64,000 bases of DNA. Origin: Garcia nutans (taxonomy: Eukaryota > Streptophyta > Magnoliopsida > Malpighiales > Euphorbiaceae). Below are positions 23,301 to 37,100 of this stretch, in pieces (position 1 is the stretch's first letter; every line of letters begins with the position of its first letter). The stretch covers positions 6,324,001-6,388,000 of the forward strand of contig CANTUV010000014.1 of NCBI GenBank assembly GCA_947685225.1. Direction: 5' to 3'. The position numbers and the translations under genes were made by a program. The notes beneath the pieces are model-generated. The model ran no database searches and had not been told where the DNA came from. It was given only the letters and a program-made list of their open reading frames with translations.

Positions 23301-26191
23301 TCTTGGTAACTTAAATACAGAGAAGAACGAGGATACTGTCTAACATAATATAAAAGCACTAAATCCAAGTAAAATGGCAAGGCTCCAACTCCTAAGCTCA
23401 CATTATATAGAAACATTTTGGTGTGAATATATCTAAATTGACCTCCTAAGGCCATTGCCTCAGTGGACCATAACTAAAGTAACTTCAATTTCTACAGTAA
23501 AGAAATGGAGGAAAAGAAGAAAGTAATGGAATAAAGTTTACGTCATACATGATTATCTGATGTATTTACCATCTCTGCATTCTACTTTTAGAGTTTACAT
23601 TACTGTTTGACACACTAGTAACCTTGGCTGACTAAGTCCAAGTGCATATTTTAAATCTTAACAGCAGTCACTTCATCCATAAAATGCTCGATGGTGGGAT
23701 CATTAACAAGTTAGCCCTCCCAAGACTGGCTTCAATGTCACAATAACGAGGGAGTGAGCAATATCCTCCCACATCCACGATTGTGGAACATAGCATGCAG
23801 GTCATCACCTCATCTTCAGTATGAGACTATAGAACTGCTGCCTAGAAGCTATCCACATACAGTTGCGAGTTGCAATACAAATGAAACCTAACATTAGTTT
23901 TCATCTTGATAAAGATATCACTGATTCATATTAAAACTACATATGTTACTCAGCCACCAAGTCATTAATTTTAGATACACATGACCAACACCAACAGCTG
24001 AAATAACAGCTCCTTAGTTAATTATTTCTGCAGAGCTATTAACTGCAAAACAAAAATGATCAGTAACTGTGGCTACAAGCATGACATATACCATTTGCAA
24101 CGCCATGCCATCATGCCCACAACTTATTTGCGCCCAACTTTCTATCACCATGGCCAACTTAGCCACCACCCACACCACATCATCACCACATTGAACACAA
24201 CGTCAATATCCCAACCACTTAAATTCTCTCCAATCACCTCATTAAACTCAATTCAAGTATTCATCTCATTAAACTCAATGCTCAAACTAGATTCTAGTCA
24301 CAAGAATAACCAAAGAGTTTCAACATAATGAATAGAAACCTAGTCAAAAGTCAATTTCTCTCATACCAAACTAATCCCTCACTCCAACCCACTTTATTTA
24401 CCTATCTATCTGCTTGCCCTTTCCTATTACTGAGTTCATGTTGCACTTCAAGCATCCATCATTAAGAAGGCACCACAAAATCAGGGAAATTTTTAGCACA
24501 ATGATGAGCATTACTTGAGAAGTCTATCTGCCCAGATCAGAATCAATCCACTTCATCAAAAATGAACTTCTTCAATTATGTGCTGAGAGACCTCCTTCCA
24601 GCCCCAACACAGTTATAGTACTTTGACTCTCACTTTACTTATAATGCCCATGTCAGATAAGGATTCTTATTTATGGATGCAGCATTTCAGCAATTCAAAT
24701 TAGTGGATAACCTATGAGATTCTGCAAAATTGGCAAGTCAGACCCCAGGTTTTTAACCAGCAGCGGATATTTGTACTCCCCAGTCAACATAGGCCGTAAT
24801 ATAGAATAATGAGTAAAGAGAAAACGCACGGAACATAATATAGAATGCAATTCAAGCTGTCAAAGTGGCAACACTGATTTTTGGACTTCAATTGTAAATT
24901 AAATCAACAAATTATAGAAGCATAGTTATGCAAAAAATATCTACAGAAATTTTCTTCTCAACCAAAATAATCATCAGACAGGCACCATTTTCTACAGTAA
25001 GAATTCTTTTTCCAAGAATTCTTTTTCCAATTAGGTTTAAGCCAGTTCAAGTACCATATAGTTAAATATGATAGCCTGAGTAGAAATGATTATAATGATA
25101 AAAGGTTGTCCAGCATTCAAACTATTACTTCCTAGCTGTAGGAAAACATATAACCTAATCAAAATATAGATAAAAACAAAGATGAAACAGCAGTCTATCT
25201 AAATCTTGCTTTCTTACACATCCTTAGACATGACACAATATTCGAAAAAAAGGCTCCGAAGATAATACCATATTGTGTCCTGAACCAAGTTGTGGAGTTG
25301 TTGTATATTGAACATTTGGTGTTGAGATTCCAGGATGCATCACTGCAGTTGCAGGAGATGATGACTGAATCTCGGATTCTGAGTGCTTCTGCTGCTCATT
25401 GGCTTCATTAGTATCTGGACAACCATCTTCACAAATGTCATATTGTTAAACACAAAAGTATGCCAGGCACCATTCACAGCAACAATTAAAATTAAACAGC
25501 CCACGAACAGAGAGCATCAGAATCATCTAATAAGCACATATCCTCTAGAGACGCAGTTTAATCCATAATGAATGCTAATCATGATGTAGGAAAGAATATG
25601 CAGAGTCAACCTCATTGAGAACCATAATGGAAGACAATTGAATTTCAGATGTCACACATCACACACACTCTTAACTTGGTTTCCAATATGAGCATTGAGA
25701 TTCTAACAAGAACTGAAGAGGAAGAGCAATCGTACATCCTTCACAAATTGAACCACCAAAGAATTCACAGAAACAACAAAATATCTCAGCTGCTGGTTTC
25801 TTGACTACAAGAAGAAAATTCCCTCCCCTATGAAAGCAAGTTTCCTCCCAAATTTGGTTGGAGCCACATTATCATTTTTATTAAATTGGGAAACCCCAAC
25901 AATTCCTAAAACATGAATGGAATTGCATAAAGATTCTGTTCACCTAAGAGAAATATCTCTACCATAAGTAAGCTTTTCCATGAGAAAAAAAAAAAAAAGA
26001 ATCCCACTTTCCAGTGATAAAGTTATCATCATATTGCATACTTGAAAATGAGAAAGTCTTGCCTATCACAGAGAAAGAGATAATAATAATAATTCAGTAT
26101 ACACACACAATAATACAATTATCATTATAACACTTATTTGGTCAACATTTTCAGCAAAAATACCTGAAAGGTAATGCATTGAAGAAGTCAT
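20303..26191 (-). CDS. Nuclear transcription factor Y subunit A (NF-YA)
   Basis: The gene encodes the CCAAT-binding A subunit, which joins the NF-YB/NF-YC histone-fold dimer in the nucleus. Coding exons are 26191-26164, 25426-25269, 21707-21606, 21513-21349 and 20491-20303, all with GT-AG introns. Together they make 642 nt, i.e. 213 residues plus stop, and every exon phase closes. The protein starts MTSSMHYLSD. It has a Tyr/Pro-rich middle (YPYPDPYYRSIF), then the NF-YB/C contact helix VFVNAKQYHGILRRRQSR, a linker, and the DNA-binding segment YLHESRHLHALRRARG with GGRFLN. The tail is Ser/Asn/Asp-rich. Start, middle and PLPSDAVEEP recall the Arabidopsis NF-YA4/NF-YA7 group. I see no miR169 complementary site in the sequence after the stop, which fits that group. 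The second coding intron is about 3.6 kb. The frame at 21277-21522 is this exon read into the intron. Confidence 0.96.
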
Positions 26192-26227
26192 GAGGCTATT
26201 ATATGCACAGAAGCCCCAATATCAGAT
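26192..26227 (-). other. 5' UTR part of NF-YA exon 2
   Basis: The minus strand shows a good acceptor (TTTTTGTTCTTCCAG) ending at 26228, then 36 nt of leader before the ATG at 26191-26189. The leader is therefore probably spliced to a more distal exon. Confidence 0.7.
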
Positions 26228-27842
26228 CTGGAAGAACAAAAATAATCAGGCAAATGCGATGCCAAAGCATGTAATAAGAAACAAGTCAAATACATCCAAG
26301 CACCCAAGGCTAGCAGTACTATTAAATTAATTGAGAATAGGATAACTTTATTTCTATATGACAATATTATGTCTCACAATGAATACCTATAGAAGCATGA
26401 TATCCATAAACATTAAACAAAACAACGTAAAGAAAAAAGTGAAGAGAACTACCCTTTCCCTTTGCTCCATTTTCCAAAAGAAAGAAATTGGAAAATCCAT
26501 GTCAGGATCATATTACAGAATGTGTATATTAGCCACTACATCAAAGTACGGTATCTACAAATTTTTTTTAGGAATTAACCTTTTTTTAGATTAAAAAGAA
26601 GCATTATTAAGAAAGAATGAATTTAGTTTACACCATGGAGGACAAGAAATCCACCTATAACTCTGAAAAAAAACAACTAGCAAACAAAAGATATAAAACA
26701 AAAGCTAGGAAAGTTATACCTCCAGATGAATAGGATAACATTCAAACAGACCCCTCAGAAAACTTCAGCGGAATAAACCAGAATAGAACCCAAAAACGCT
26801 ATCTTGTACTAATACAAACTAATGAAATTTTTTTTAGGAATTAATTTCATACTCACTAATACCGTTTCCAATTATTTATCGAGGGAAGATTCTATATGCC
26901 CTCCATCAAGAGTTGGAAGCAGGGCCGGTAATTTAAGCTAACATATGCTGCATTCAAGTTAGAAAGATATATGTTACCTTTGTTTTTGTTTCTTCTAAGT
27001 TCTAATTTTGTTTAAAATAATTATTTAAATCTGAATTTAAAAATATTTGGAATTGTCTCCTTAAATTTTCAGCTAACACCACAATCGAATAAGACAGAGA
27101 ACTTTTATAGAAAGCAATTGAAGACTACTGGAAACATTTGATATATATTTTTGAATATTTTTTGCCAGTGTCATTGAACTATGACGGGCACTATTTACAT
27201 CAATACCATAAACTACAACCACAACCCGACCCTCACCTCATTCCTACCTCTGTAATCAACTCCATGATCCTAACCTCATAAGATATGCCACTTTAACATG
27301 CACATCCACCCTAATGCATCTATACATCCTTCACCTCACCCATCACTAACCCTCAAAATTAAAAAACAGTAATTATATTTGTATTAGAAAATTGGCCCAG
27401 CCAAAACCAACCTTGCAACACCAAAACCATATACCTTTCATTACAAAACTAAGCCCATTATCCATTCACACCTGCAAATTTCTGGTACTTTCATATTAAG
27501 TTTTATCCTCAAGCAGTTAGTTTTGGCTTAATTTAGTAATAGCTACTAAACAATGAATTAAAGCCAATTCTACAAAAAAAAAAAGACTACCCCTTTAATA
27601 CTTTGCATTCCCACAATATAGTATGGCCAATTGTTTAGTTCTTATCTACCAACAGCCTCCCATTCTTTCTCAAAGAATCTCAAATAATGAAAGAGCTTAA
27701 ACCAAAGAACAGGTACACTTTCATTAGTATTTTAGAATAAAATATTATAAGATGTCATCATATACTTCCAAATAATTTTTTCAGTAAAATGAGCTTTTCA
27801 GCCTGCGTCAAAATGAAATCCTATTCCGCTCGCAATGAATCT

Positions 27843-27862
27843 CCCCCCCCCCCCCCCCCCCC
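27843..27862. repeat. Homopolymer run of 20 C
   Basis: Twenty consecutive C on the plus strand (G on the coding strand) inside the probable 5' leader intron of NF-YA. Confidence 0.95.
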
Positions 27863-29513
27863 AAGAACTTCTGCACTTCTCCACATGCAGTCCGCACTAC
27901 TGATCAACAATGCTTAAATTAAGTTGTACAATGCATTCTCGCCTTATGCTATGAGGGAACCAAATCTTAATGCTAAGACCAAATAGTGACAGAATCATAA
28001 ACAGGCTGATACTCCTAAAAGAAATACTCGTTAAACAGAGTTAAACTCAAAGCTATTCAAGATTTCATCCCATAACATTTTGAAATGCTAGATGAGTGAG
28101 AACTCAAAAAATTTACTAGGAAAAAGGAGGGAGATGGAAAGAACCAACTAGCTACTTTTGAGTCAATTCTGAAAATGAGATGAAATGGTGAGGGCAATAA
28201 TACAGAAAGAAATCTATTGAGAGTAAAAGAGGCAATAATACAGAGAGAATTATACTGAGAGTGAAAGAGAGAAATGATCTCAAAAAAGGCAAATAGCTAG
28301 TCCAAATTGGTAAGATCCTCAAATAGGGATGTCGCAAATATCATTCACCCTATTCTATTCATGATGTAAATAGTGCAATGAGGTCTAGTTGGATTAGTTC
28401 TAGGATGGACTCATTGCATGTGTATTCAGCGGCTACTTTTGGCATAGAAAAAAGTAGAGCAACAATACCGCAGAGGATTTTGAAGCATTAAATAATTATA
28501 ACTAGCGCTAGAAAAGGAGTATAACTTGTCTTATCATAAGGAGATGTTAAGGCAAATGAAAAGAATCTATTTGGAGGCAAATCTCATAAGTAATCCAAAA
28601 AAAAACTGGAGATAAATGAAAACTTGCAGAAGAAAATTTTTTCTATCCTACACACAAAAATAGGAAAGAATAAATTTTGAGGAGAAGACCAACTTCAAAT
28701 GCATTCCATTGAAGAAAAATTTCATCAAAATCCTTCAAATTTTCATCAAAAATTATCTTTGATGTCTTTTATTCCAATAAATCCATCGCTAAAAACAAAA
28801 GCAACTACAAAAAATCATATCTTTCAGGCAAAATAATTGTCAAATTCAAAACCGTTTATAACATGTGATATGGAAAGTACAAACACAATCAAATAACTGA
28901 ATTAAATCACAAACCATCAATCAATTTCACCCAAATTTAAAAGATTGAATTGATTCATCAACAACCCAAAATCTGAAACCCAAAGACCAAAATTCAATCA
29001 AGTGAAACACTAAAACTTAGGTAAAAAAACACCAATCTTTTTCACTTTATATAAACTGATCAGGAAGCTGAAGTAATGTATGCAGCCAAACAATTATCAA
29101 CTCCAATTAGCAAGTATATTTGGGGAAAAAATCTACTCCTAAACTCACTCAAACCGACAAATTGAACTCAATCAACTGACACGAACAGATTCAAAGATGA
29201 ACCGAAAAAGAACAGAGAACTAAATGCTCGGAACAACCAATCGCAAAACACACTTTACACTCATTTCCAATCCTTCAAAATTATAAATGAATCCCACCCA
29301 AAAGAATTCAAAGAAAATCATACAAATACACTTAATCCATATAGTTGAAGATAAAATAGAGGCAAGAAAGAAGGGAAATCCAAAATTTGTGATGAAAAAA
29401 TAATTAAAATTAAGAGAAATTCAAAATGAAATTATTAAATTCCATGCAACAGAACAGATTTAAAAAAAAAGGAGGGAAAGCAGTGGATTAGGGTTTCGAA
29501 ATTCTAAACTTAC

Positions 29514-29720
29514 GTCACAGGGAAAAAGAAGAGAACTTTAAAGCTTTTGCAGAGAAGATTATTGTTATTGATGGTTCTAAAATGGCCTGTCGCAGAGCAG
29601 GTGAAAGCGTGAAAAAAGAATTATACAAATCAATTCTCAGAGTTTTTCTGTTTGGGGAAATCAGGAATTTTACAGAAATGGGAATGCTAATTCTAAAATT
29701 GCTTTTACCGCCTTATTCGC
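29514..29720 (-). other. Probable first (non-coding) exon and promoter area of NF-YA
   Basis: The minus strand has a consensus donor, CTGTGAC followed by GTAAGT, with the exon edge at 29514. It is in the right place to splice to the acceptor at 26228 across an intron of about 3.3 kb. The 5' edge is not visible; a TATA-like A/T stretch lies near 29770. Composition changes sharply to very AT-rich beyond about 29760. Confidence 0.5.
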
Positions 29721-31524
29721 TACTCCCTCTATTCAAACAGTCCTTTACTTCTTTTTTTTTAAATATTTACATATTATACTATATGATTTGATATTTACCT
29801 AATTATTTGTTTCTATTTAGGTACATTATTTATTTTATCATTAAAATAATAAGAATATAATTATTATTAGTACATTTTTTTTATTTTATTAGTATGTTTG
29901 ATACTTGAATATATTTTAATAGTAAATTTAGATGTTTAAGTATATATATTGTGTTTTATAATATAAAAATGTGGTGTATTTATTCATAGAAAATATATTT
30001 TTTTATTTTTTAAAAAAATTAAAGTATTTATTTTTTGTAAATGATTTTAATAATTTGTTTATTTAGTAAAAGTGGAAAATTATTTTTAATTCCAATATAT
30101 AAACTCTGTCTTTTTTATAATAGAAAATTAAACTCTATTTATAAAAAAAATAAAAATTTAAATATATTTTTTAAAATTTTCTTAAAGTAAAAAAATTAAT
30201 AATTTTTTTAAAATAAAAAATTATGCCACATAAATATATATATATATATTTTTTTTTTATAATAATTTTTTTTTGAAAAATTACTTTAATTTTTAATAAG
30301 TGAATATATTATAAATATTATACAAAATGTTTGCATATATAAACAAATTTTGAATTATTAGTATAATAATAATAATTATAAAATGATAATCATTATATAA
30401 TAATAAATTTTTAATAAAAATAATTATTTATTTATTTTTATGAATAATAGATGTATCTATCAATGAGATATATATATATATATTTTTTGTGTGTGTAATA
30501 CATAGGTAGTTAAAAGTGAAATACTTTTTTTTTTTTTTGTGGTGGTAAGTAAAGAGTAGATAAACCTGGACCATCGGATGGGGATGAAAAAGAGAAGAGA
30601 GATTCGGGCAGGAGAGAGGGAAAATCAGGTCCAGGAATTTAAAGTGGGGCCTATGGGACTGAGAGTGACCGCTGACCGTTTTAATTTTTTATGTTTTGGA
30701 GGTAAGTGTACGGACCTGATGCAGGTGGGTCCATTAGAAGGATAGGATTTATGATGAGTTGGAGTTTCCAGCACTTTCTCTCATGAAAAACACCATACAT
30801 ACACATGACATGAGTGACGCGTGAGAAAATATACTCGTTTTTTTTTTTCTTACATTCCAAAATTTGCTTTATAAATCTAAATTATTATTCTCTCTGTTTT
30901 ATTTTAAATATCATATAAAAATAATATAAAAAAATTAAAAAATAATTAATTTTTATAATTTTTATAAAAAATTTATTATAATTTATCTAAATATTTTTTT
31001 TAAATTTTTTTAATATTTATTCTCTTTTATTAATTAATAATTTTTCAATTAATATTTTTTTAAAATTTTTAAAAATAAAACTTGAAATAAAATAAAATAA
31101 AATTTTTATACGACGATTAAAATAAAATAGAAGAAGATTAATTATAAAATTTTAAATTTATTTTTATTTATTATATCTCACAATTTTAATAATTACTGAT
31201 GAAAAAATAATAATTATATAAATAATTATATTTTTTATAAAATTTATAATTATTTATTATTATCTTAATCTATATATTTTATTCTTATAAAACATTTAAA
31301 ATGAACCAAAACGAAGAAAATATTAATTTTTTTTAATATTGAAAATATTAAGATCACCATATTTATGTTGCTAGGTTTTGATAACAGTAGAATATTATTT
31401 ATTGGACCAATTTTTATGGAAAAGAAAATAAAAATTGATTGTCATCATTCTTCAAGCAATGTTCAACTAATTTAGTTGGTCCATTTTTTTATTTCAATGA
31501 GAATTTTAGTTTAAAAAAATAACT

Positions 31525-31790
31525 CCCTCCATTATATTTTTATAAATTTTTATTTTTTTATAATAAATATTTTAGTTATTTTATTATAAACTCATTATAA
31601 ACTTATTATAAACTGTGTAAAATTTATAAACTCATTATAAGCTCATTATAAAATTTATAAACTAATAAAAATATGATATTTTGATAAATATTTTATAAAT
31701 TTTAATATTTTAATAAATATTTTATAAATATGATAAATTTTAATTTTTTTTTAATTTTTTTTGTATTTTTATTAAAAATTCTTTTAGTTT
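31525..31790 (+). repeat. AT-rich dispersed repeat family 1, copy A
   Basis: Contains ATTATAAACTCATTATAAAC and a downstream block of the type AATATTTTATAAATTTTAATA. Similar modules occur at about 37375-37640, 37690-37985 and, inverted, 41785-42070. Confidence 0.6.
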
Positions 31791-31999
31791 GAACCATTAC
31801 TATAAGGGAGTGAGATCGCAATTCCTCTTAATTTGAAATTTTTTTAGTTAACAATCAGAAAGTACAATTGCCTCATGTTCAAAAATTACCTTTTTTTTTT
31901 TTCAGTATATTCTTTTTTTATATGACCATCTTTTTTTTTTTGACCCATGTGGTGGGGAAAGTTGGGTGGGCTTCAGGTTTATAGTGGGATTTTACATTT

Positions 32000-32960
32000 T
32001 TTTTTCACTTTTAATTTTTTTATTTTTCAGTTTTACATTTTTTTAAATATATGTTATTTTTGTTATTTCTTTTTTCTTAACATTGCTTTTTCTTCTTTCT
32101 CTTTTTAACGTTACTTCTTTTTCTTAATATTTATTTTTCTCTTTTTTATAATGATTTATTTGTATATATTTAAGAAATTTAATTAAAATTATACATCTTT
32201 TTGTGTTTATATATATGTTTTATTTTAATATTATTTAACTGTAATATTAGAATTTTTCTTTATTTTGAATTATATTGTGTTTCACGTATTTAATAAAATA
32301 TTTAAATTTTTTTCTTTCATATTTTTTTTCTATTTTTATCAATTTATATTTCTTAAATTGATATATACCATTTCTTTTGAATTATATTTATTTTATTTTA
32401 ATTTATATTTATATTATTTATTTATATATAAATATTAAAAAATAATATACCGGCAACATATACACAATATATTTAACATATACATAATATATTTTTAACA
32501 TATATACTATAATTAACTAACATATAAATATTAAAAATATATATTTATAACATATACTCTATAATTAAACAATATATAAAAGTTTTACAATATATAAAAA
32601 TCAGAACACAATATATCTATAATATATATAATATATTTACAATATATACAACATATACACTATGATTAAACAACATATAATGGTTGACGGATAATGTATA
32701 CATAATATATCTATAATATATACATAATATAAATGCTAAAATATAAAATATTTACAACATATTTACAATATATAAAAAATATATCCGAAATATATAAAAT
32801 AATATTTTAAGTTTCTTTTTTAAAAAATATCTATAAAATTATATTTTTTAATTATTATTTTTTAACACAGTATTTAAAATAAACTCAATTTTTTTATTTT
32901 TATTTTAAAAATTTTATAATATATACATAATATATATATATATAACACATACATAGATAA
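32000..32960 (+). repeat. AT-rich dispersed repeat family 2, copy A
   Basis: A T-rich first half is followed by repeated ACATATA, ACTATAATTAA and CAATATAT words. The same order is seen at about 39090-39800, and in reverse complement at about 38030-38700. Alignment by eye only; edges are approximate. Confidence 0.5.
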
Positions 32961-34395
32961 TTTTAAAAAGTCAGAGAGATTTGATGAAATGGCAATTTCA
33001 TAGATTTGTACTTTTTTAAGTATTTGACGTATTTAAAAAAAAATATTATAGTTGTCGTACTTTTGGAAAGAATTTTGCTTTTGAGGGTAGTTTTGTAAAA
33101 CTCTCTTTCGGGTTTAATGAAATCTTTTTAGTGTAATTTGAGTCTTGACTCGAGAGTTTAAAAAAAAAAGATTATAAAAATTAAAAAATATATATGAAAG
33201 TTGACAAAAAATTAAAAAACGCGGAGCACACAATAGATAATTACAAAAACAGACAAATGATAATTACAAAAGTACCCTTGTTTTATATCTTATTTATATA
33301 TTATTTGTACATTATTTATATGTTCTATATATTATTTATATTTCTTATATGTTTGTTTATATACTCTATATGTTGTTTATATGTGTAAAATACCAAAAAT
33401 TTTATTTTATTTTCACTCTTTCAATTCCAAAGCAAACAATATAAACACAAATCAACAAAAAAATTTAAACAAATACAACTCAAATAAAATGACATATGCA
33501 CATTCCAGAAATAAAAAAATATTTTTTTTTGAAATACTTTATAGAATATAAAAAGTGTATTATGGTTGAAGAATAATAAAAAAAAAATAGATCTAACAAT
33601 AATAACTCACTCAGAATTCTCAAAAGACAAAGAAGAAAAATAGAAACCACGTGTGGATTGAAAAAAAATGCCAACAACAAAAGAAAAAAAAAACATAAAT
33701 TGAAAAAAGAACAAGAAAACAATTGAGATTATAGAGTCATGCTCTGGATCGTGCTTTGATAGATTTTGGCTTCATGTTCAAGAAAAATGAAGTAAAGCTA
33801 AAAAAAATCTACTAAAATAAGAAAGAAAAAAAAAACGTGAAGCCAAAAAAATTATAAAACTAAAAAAATAAAAAAAAAATAAAGGTAATAAAAAATGACA
33901 AAAAATGTTTAAAATATAATAACAATAAGGATGAAACTAAAAGTTAGAAAATAGTATAAGTTGTAATTTCTTTTTTTTTAGTGACATATTACCAACTCCG
34001 CCTATACATGAGTTTCTTGTGTATAGCCGGTCTCAAGCCCAGTAAAAGAGGAGGGTTGCGGTAGGTAACAGTCAGCGTAAATCTTTTGTCACATCTCATG
34101 ATATGGATTCCAATAATAATATCGTTGGGGTGTTCCCTACTTGCGATGCGCTATATCGGAGCTCGGGTATAGTGAAGAATAAGTAAGGGTGTAAGGCGTT
34201 ATCCGAATGCGACACTCCATGTCGGCGCCCGAACGTGGTACATAATAAACAAGGGTTCTCACATCATGGAAGGGTGTGAGTAAAGAAGTTAGTCCAAAAT
34301 ACGAATAATAAGAGTAATACGAGAGATACAGGTTTAGATAATAGTAAAAGATTTTATAGGAAGAAGCATAAGAAATAACAATTAGGGAGTAAGAT

Positions 34396-35092
34396 CAGAA
34401 TAGGAACTTAGAATATTAGATCTCTTACAGGTAAACTGAGAGAACTTGTTGATACTATGGAGAGAAGGAATATTAGTATTGCTTGTATTCAAGAGACTAA
34501 ATGAGTTGGAGGGAAAAGTAAAGAAGTTGAGGATAGTGGGTATAAAATGTGGTATACAGGTACAAATAGAAGTAAAAACAGAGTAGGTATAATTTTGGAT
34601 CAGAACCTAAAGGAGACGATTGTATCGGTGAAAAGAGTAAGCGATAGGATTATTTCAATTAAACTTGTGCTCCAGAATGAGACCATTAACATAGTTAGTG
34701 CATATGCCCCTCAAGTTAGATTGGATGGGGAGAGCAAGCAAAATTTTTGGGATGATATGGATGAACTTATGCGAGAGATTCCAAATGATGAAAATATTTT
34801 TACAGGAAGAGATTTAAATGAACATGTAGGAAAAGACAGAGTAGGTTTTGAGGAGGTACATGGAGGGTATGATTTTGGAATTAGAAATGAAGAATGTAAG
34901 AGTATCCTTAATTTTGCTTTAGCCTATGGTTTGATTCTGACAAATACATATTTTATAAAAAGGGAATCACATATAGTGACCTTTAAAAGTGGGCAAAATA
35001 GAAGTCAGATTAACTTCATACTCACAATAAAAGCCAATCGAACTCGATGCAAGGATTGTAAGGTTATTCTAGGCGAGGCTTTGACCACTTAA
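34396..35092 (+). pseudogene. LINE endonuclease domain
   Basis: This is an apurinic-type endonuclease/exonuclease/phosphatase domain. A segment with IACIQETK is followed by VSAYAPQV and the changed GRDLN motif (GDFN in active relatives), then SQINFIL where active relatives have a D in an RxQIDF-type motif. In-frame stops fall in the first part (TAG near 34409, TGA near 34501), both at positions where Trp is usual. The open part is 34547-35092. The protein would nick target DNA for reverse transcription; several catalytic positions look altered. Confidence 0.75.
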
Positions 35093-35196
35093 CATAGGTT
35101 AGTGGTTTTGGATATCAAGTTTAAGAGGTTGACTAGTAGGCTAAGAAGGAATAATAGTCCTAAGTTAGGTGGTGGACTTTAAAGTGTGAAAAATAA

Positions 35197-37100
35197 TTGT
35201 TGTTCAAGGATGAGTTGGTCAAAGCTGGATGGTGGGAGGACGATGTGAGTATGTCATCAAATGATATGTGGATATGCATGTCTACAACAATTAGAGGAGT
35301 AGGTAGAAAGATTCTTGAAGAATCTAAAGGGTGTGGACATCCCTCGAAGGAGTCTTGGTGGTGGAATGAGGAAGTGCAAAAAGTGGTAGGAAATAAAAGG
35401 GAATGGTATAAGAGTTTGCCCAAGTGTAATAACAATGATGCTTTTGAGCAGTACAAACAAGCAAAAAAAGATGTTAAAAAGGCAGTTAGTCAAGTAAGAG
35501 CACAATCTTTAAAGAGTTTGTATGAGAAACTTAGAACAAAAGAAGGAGAAAAAGTTATCTATAAATTGGCTAAGATAAGAGAAAAGAAATGTCGTGATTT
35601 AAACCAAGTTAAGTGCATTAAAAATAAAGAGAATAAGGTTCTGGTTCAAGAAGAGGATATTAAGGAACGATGAAAAAGCTATTTTGAGGAACTTCTTAAT
35701 GGTAACCATAGTGATAACATTGAAGGTTTAGACGTTAAGCCGGAGAAAAATGTGAAATACATTAGACGAATTAGATTTTTGAAAGTTAAAGAAGCTTTGA
35801 AGAGGATGAAAGTTGGTAAAGCCTGTGGACCATATGAGATACCTATTGAGGTTTGAAAATGTTTGGGAGATACAGGAGTTACATGGTTGACATATTTGTT
35901 CAATAAGATCTTAAGTACAAAGAAAATGCCTAATGAATGGAGGCAAAGTAATTTGATACCTATTTTTAAGAATAAAGGAGATATTCAGAATTGTTCAAAT
36001 TATAAAGGTATAAAGCTTATGAGTCACACTATGAAATTGTGGGAAAGAGTTATGGAACAACGTTTGTGGTTAGATACTTGTATCTCCTCAAATCAGTTTG
36101 GCTTTATGCCTGGTCGATCAACTATGGAAGCTATTTTTCTGATAAGAGATTTGATGAAAAAGTATAGAGAGATGAAGAAGGACTTACATATGATTTTTAT
36201 TGACTTGGAAAAGACGTATGATAGAGTCCATAGAGAAGTTTTATGGTGGGTCCTATAGAGTAGGGGAATATCTATACGATATATCCAAGTCTTGAAGGAT
36301 ATGTATGAGGGAGCTACCACCAGTGTCCGCACCGTGGGAGAGGATACTAAAGATTTTTTCGTTTCTATTGGATTACACCAATGTTCAACTTTGAGCCCTT
36401 ATCTTTTCGCCTTGGTCATGGATGAGGTAACAAGCATATACATGATGACATCCCTTGGTGGATGATGTTTGCAAATGATATTGTATTAATAGATGAGACT
36501 TAAGCAGGGGTAAGTTAAAAGTTGGAGTTATGGAGAAGCACTTTGAAATCTAAGTGTTTTAAGCTAAGTAGGACTAAGACTGAGTATATGCATTGTAGAT
36601 TTAATAGCAAGAATAGAGAAAGAGACAAAATTATTTTAGACGGAATAGCAGTGTCTCATAGTACTTATTTTAGATACCTTGGCTCTATTCTTCAAGAAGA
36701 TGGGGGTTGTGAAGAAGATATAAATTATAGGATTAAAGCTGGTTGGATGAAGTGGAGGGGTGCTACATGAGTTCTATGTGGTCGAAAGATGTCAATTAAA
36801 TTAAAATAAAAATTTTACCGCACTGTAATACGGCCTGCGATTATGTACGGTAGTAAGTGTTGGGCAGTAAAAGGACAACACATAAGTAAAATGCACGTTG
36901 CGAAAATGATAATGATAAGATGGATGTGTGGTCATACTATAATGGATAGAATCAGCAATGAATGCATTAGAGAAAAAGTGGGGGTAGCACCTATTGAGGA
37001 TAAGATAAGAGAGCATAGATTGAGATAGTTTGACCATATGAACGAAGACCTAGCGATGCGTCTGTTAGAAAAACTGAACAAGTTAGAGTAGATATAGCTA
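35197..37100 (+). pseudogene. LINE reverse transcriptase region
   Basis: The pieces include a connecting domain (35197-35673), then RT. RT shows NEWRQSNLIPIFKNKGD, SNYKGI, FGFMPGRST and FIDLEKTYDRVHREVLW in 35863-36258, and FANDIVLI (normally FADD) near 36470. C-terminal pieces follow at 36522-36770 and 36843-37028 (IRWMCGHTIMDRISN). Stops at 35671 and near 35856 are TGA where Trp is expected. A deletion lies before the catalytic box. Clearly non-functional. Confidence 0.82.

Larger units (their letters stand above)
29800..33979. other. AT-rich intergenic region with dispersed repeats
   Basis: No gene is recognised. The frames at 33194 and 33480 are low-complexity. It holds two of the AT-rich repeat-family copies listed separately. 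The stretch at 30540-30840 is less AT-rich but shows no coding signal. Confidence 0.55.

Noticed and set aside
24056..24328. 90-codon His/Thr/Ser-rich frame in the large NF-YA intron
   Set aside because: Low complexity, no homology recognised, inside an intron and on the opposite strand.
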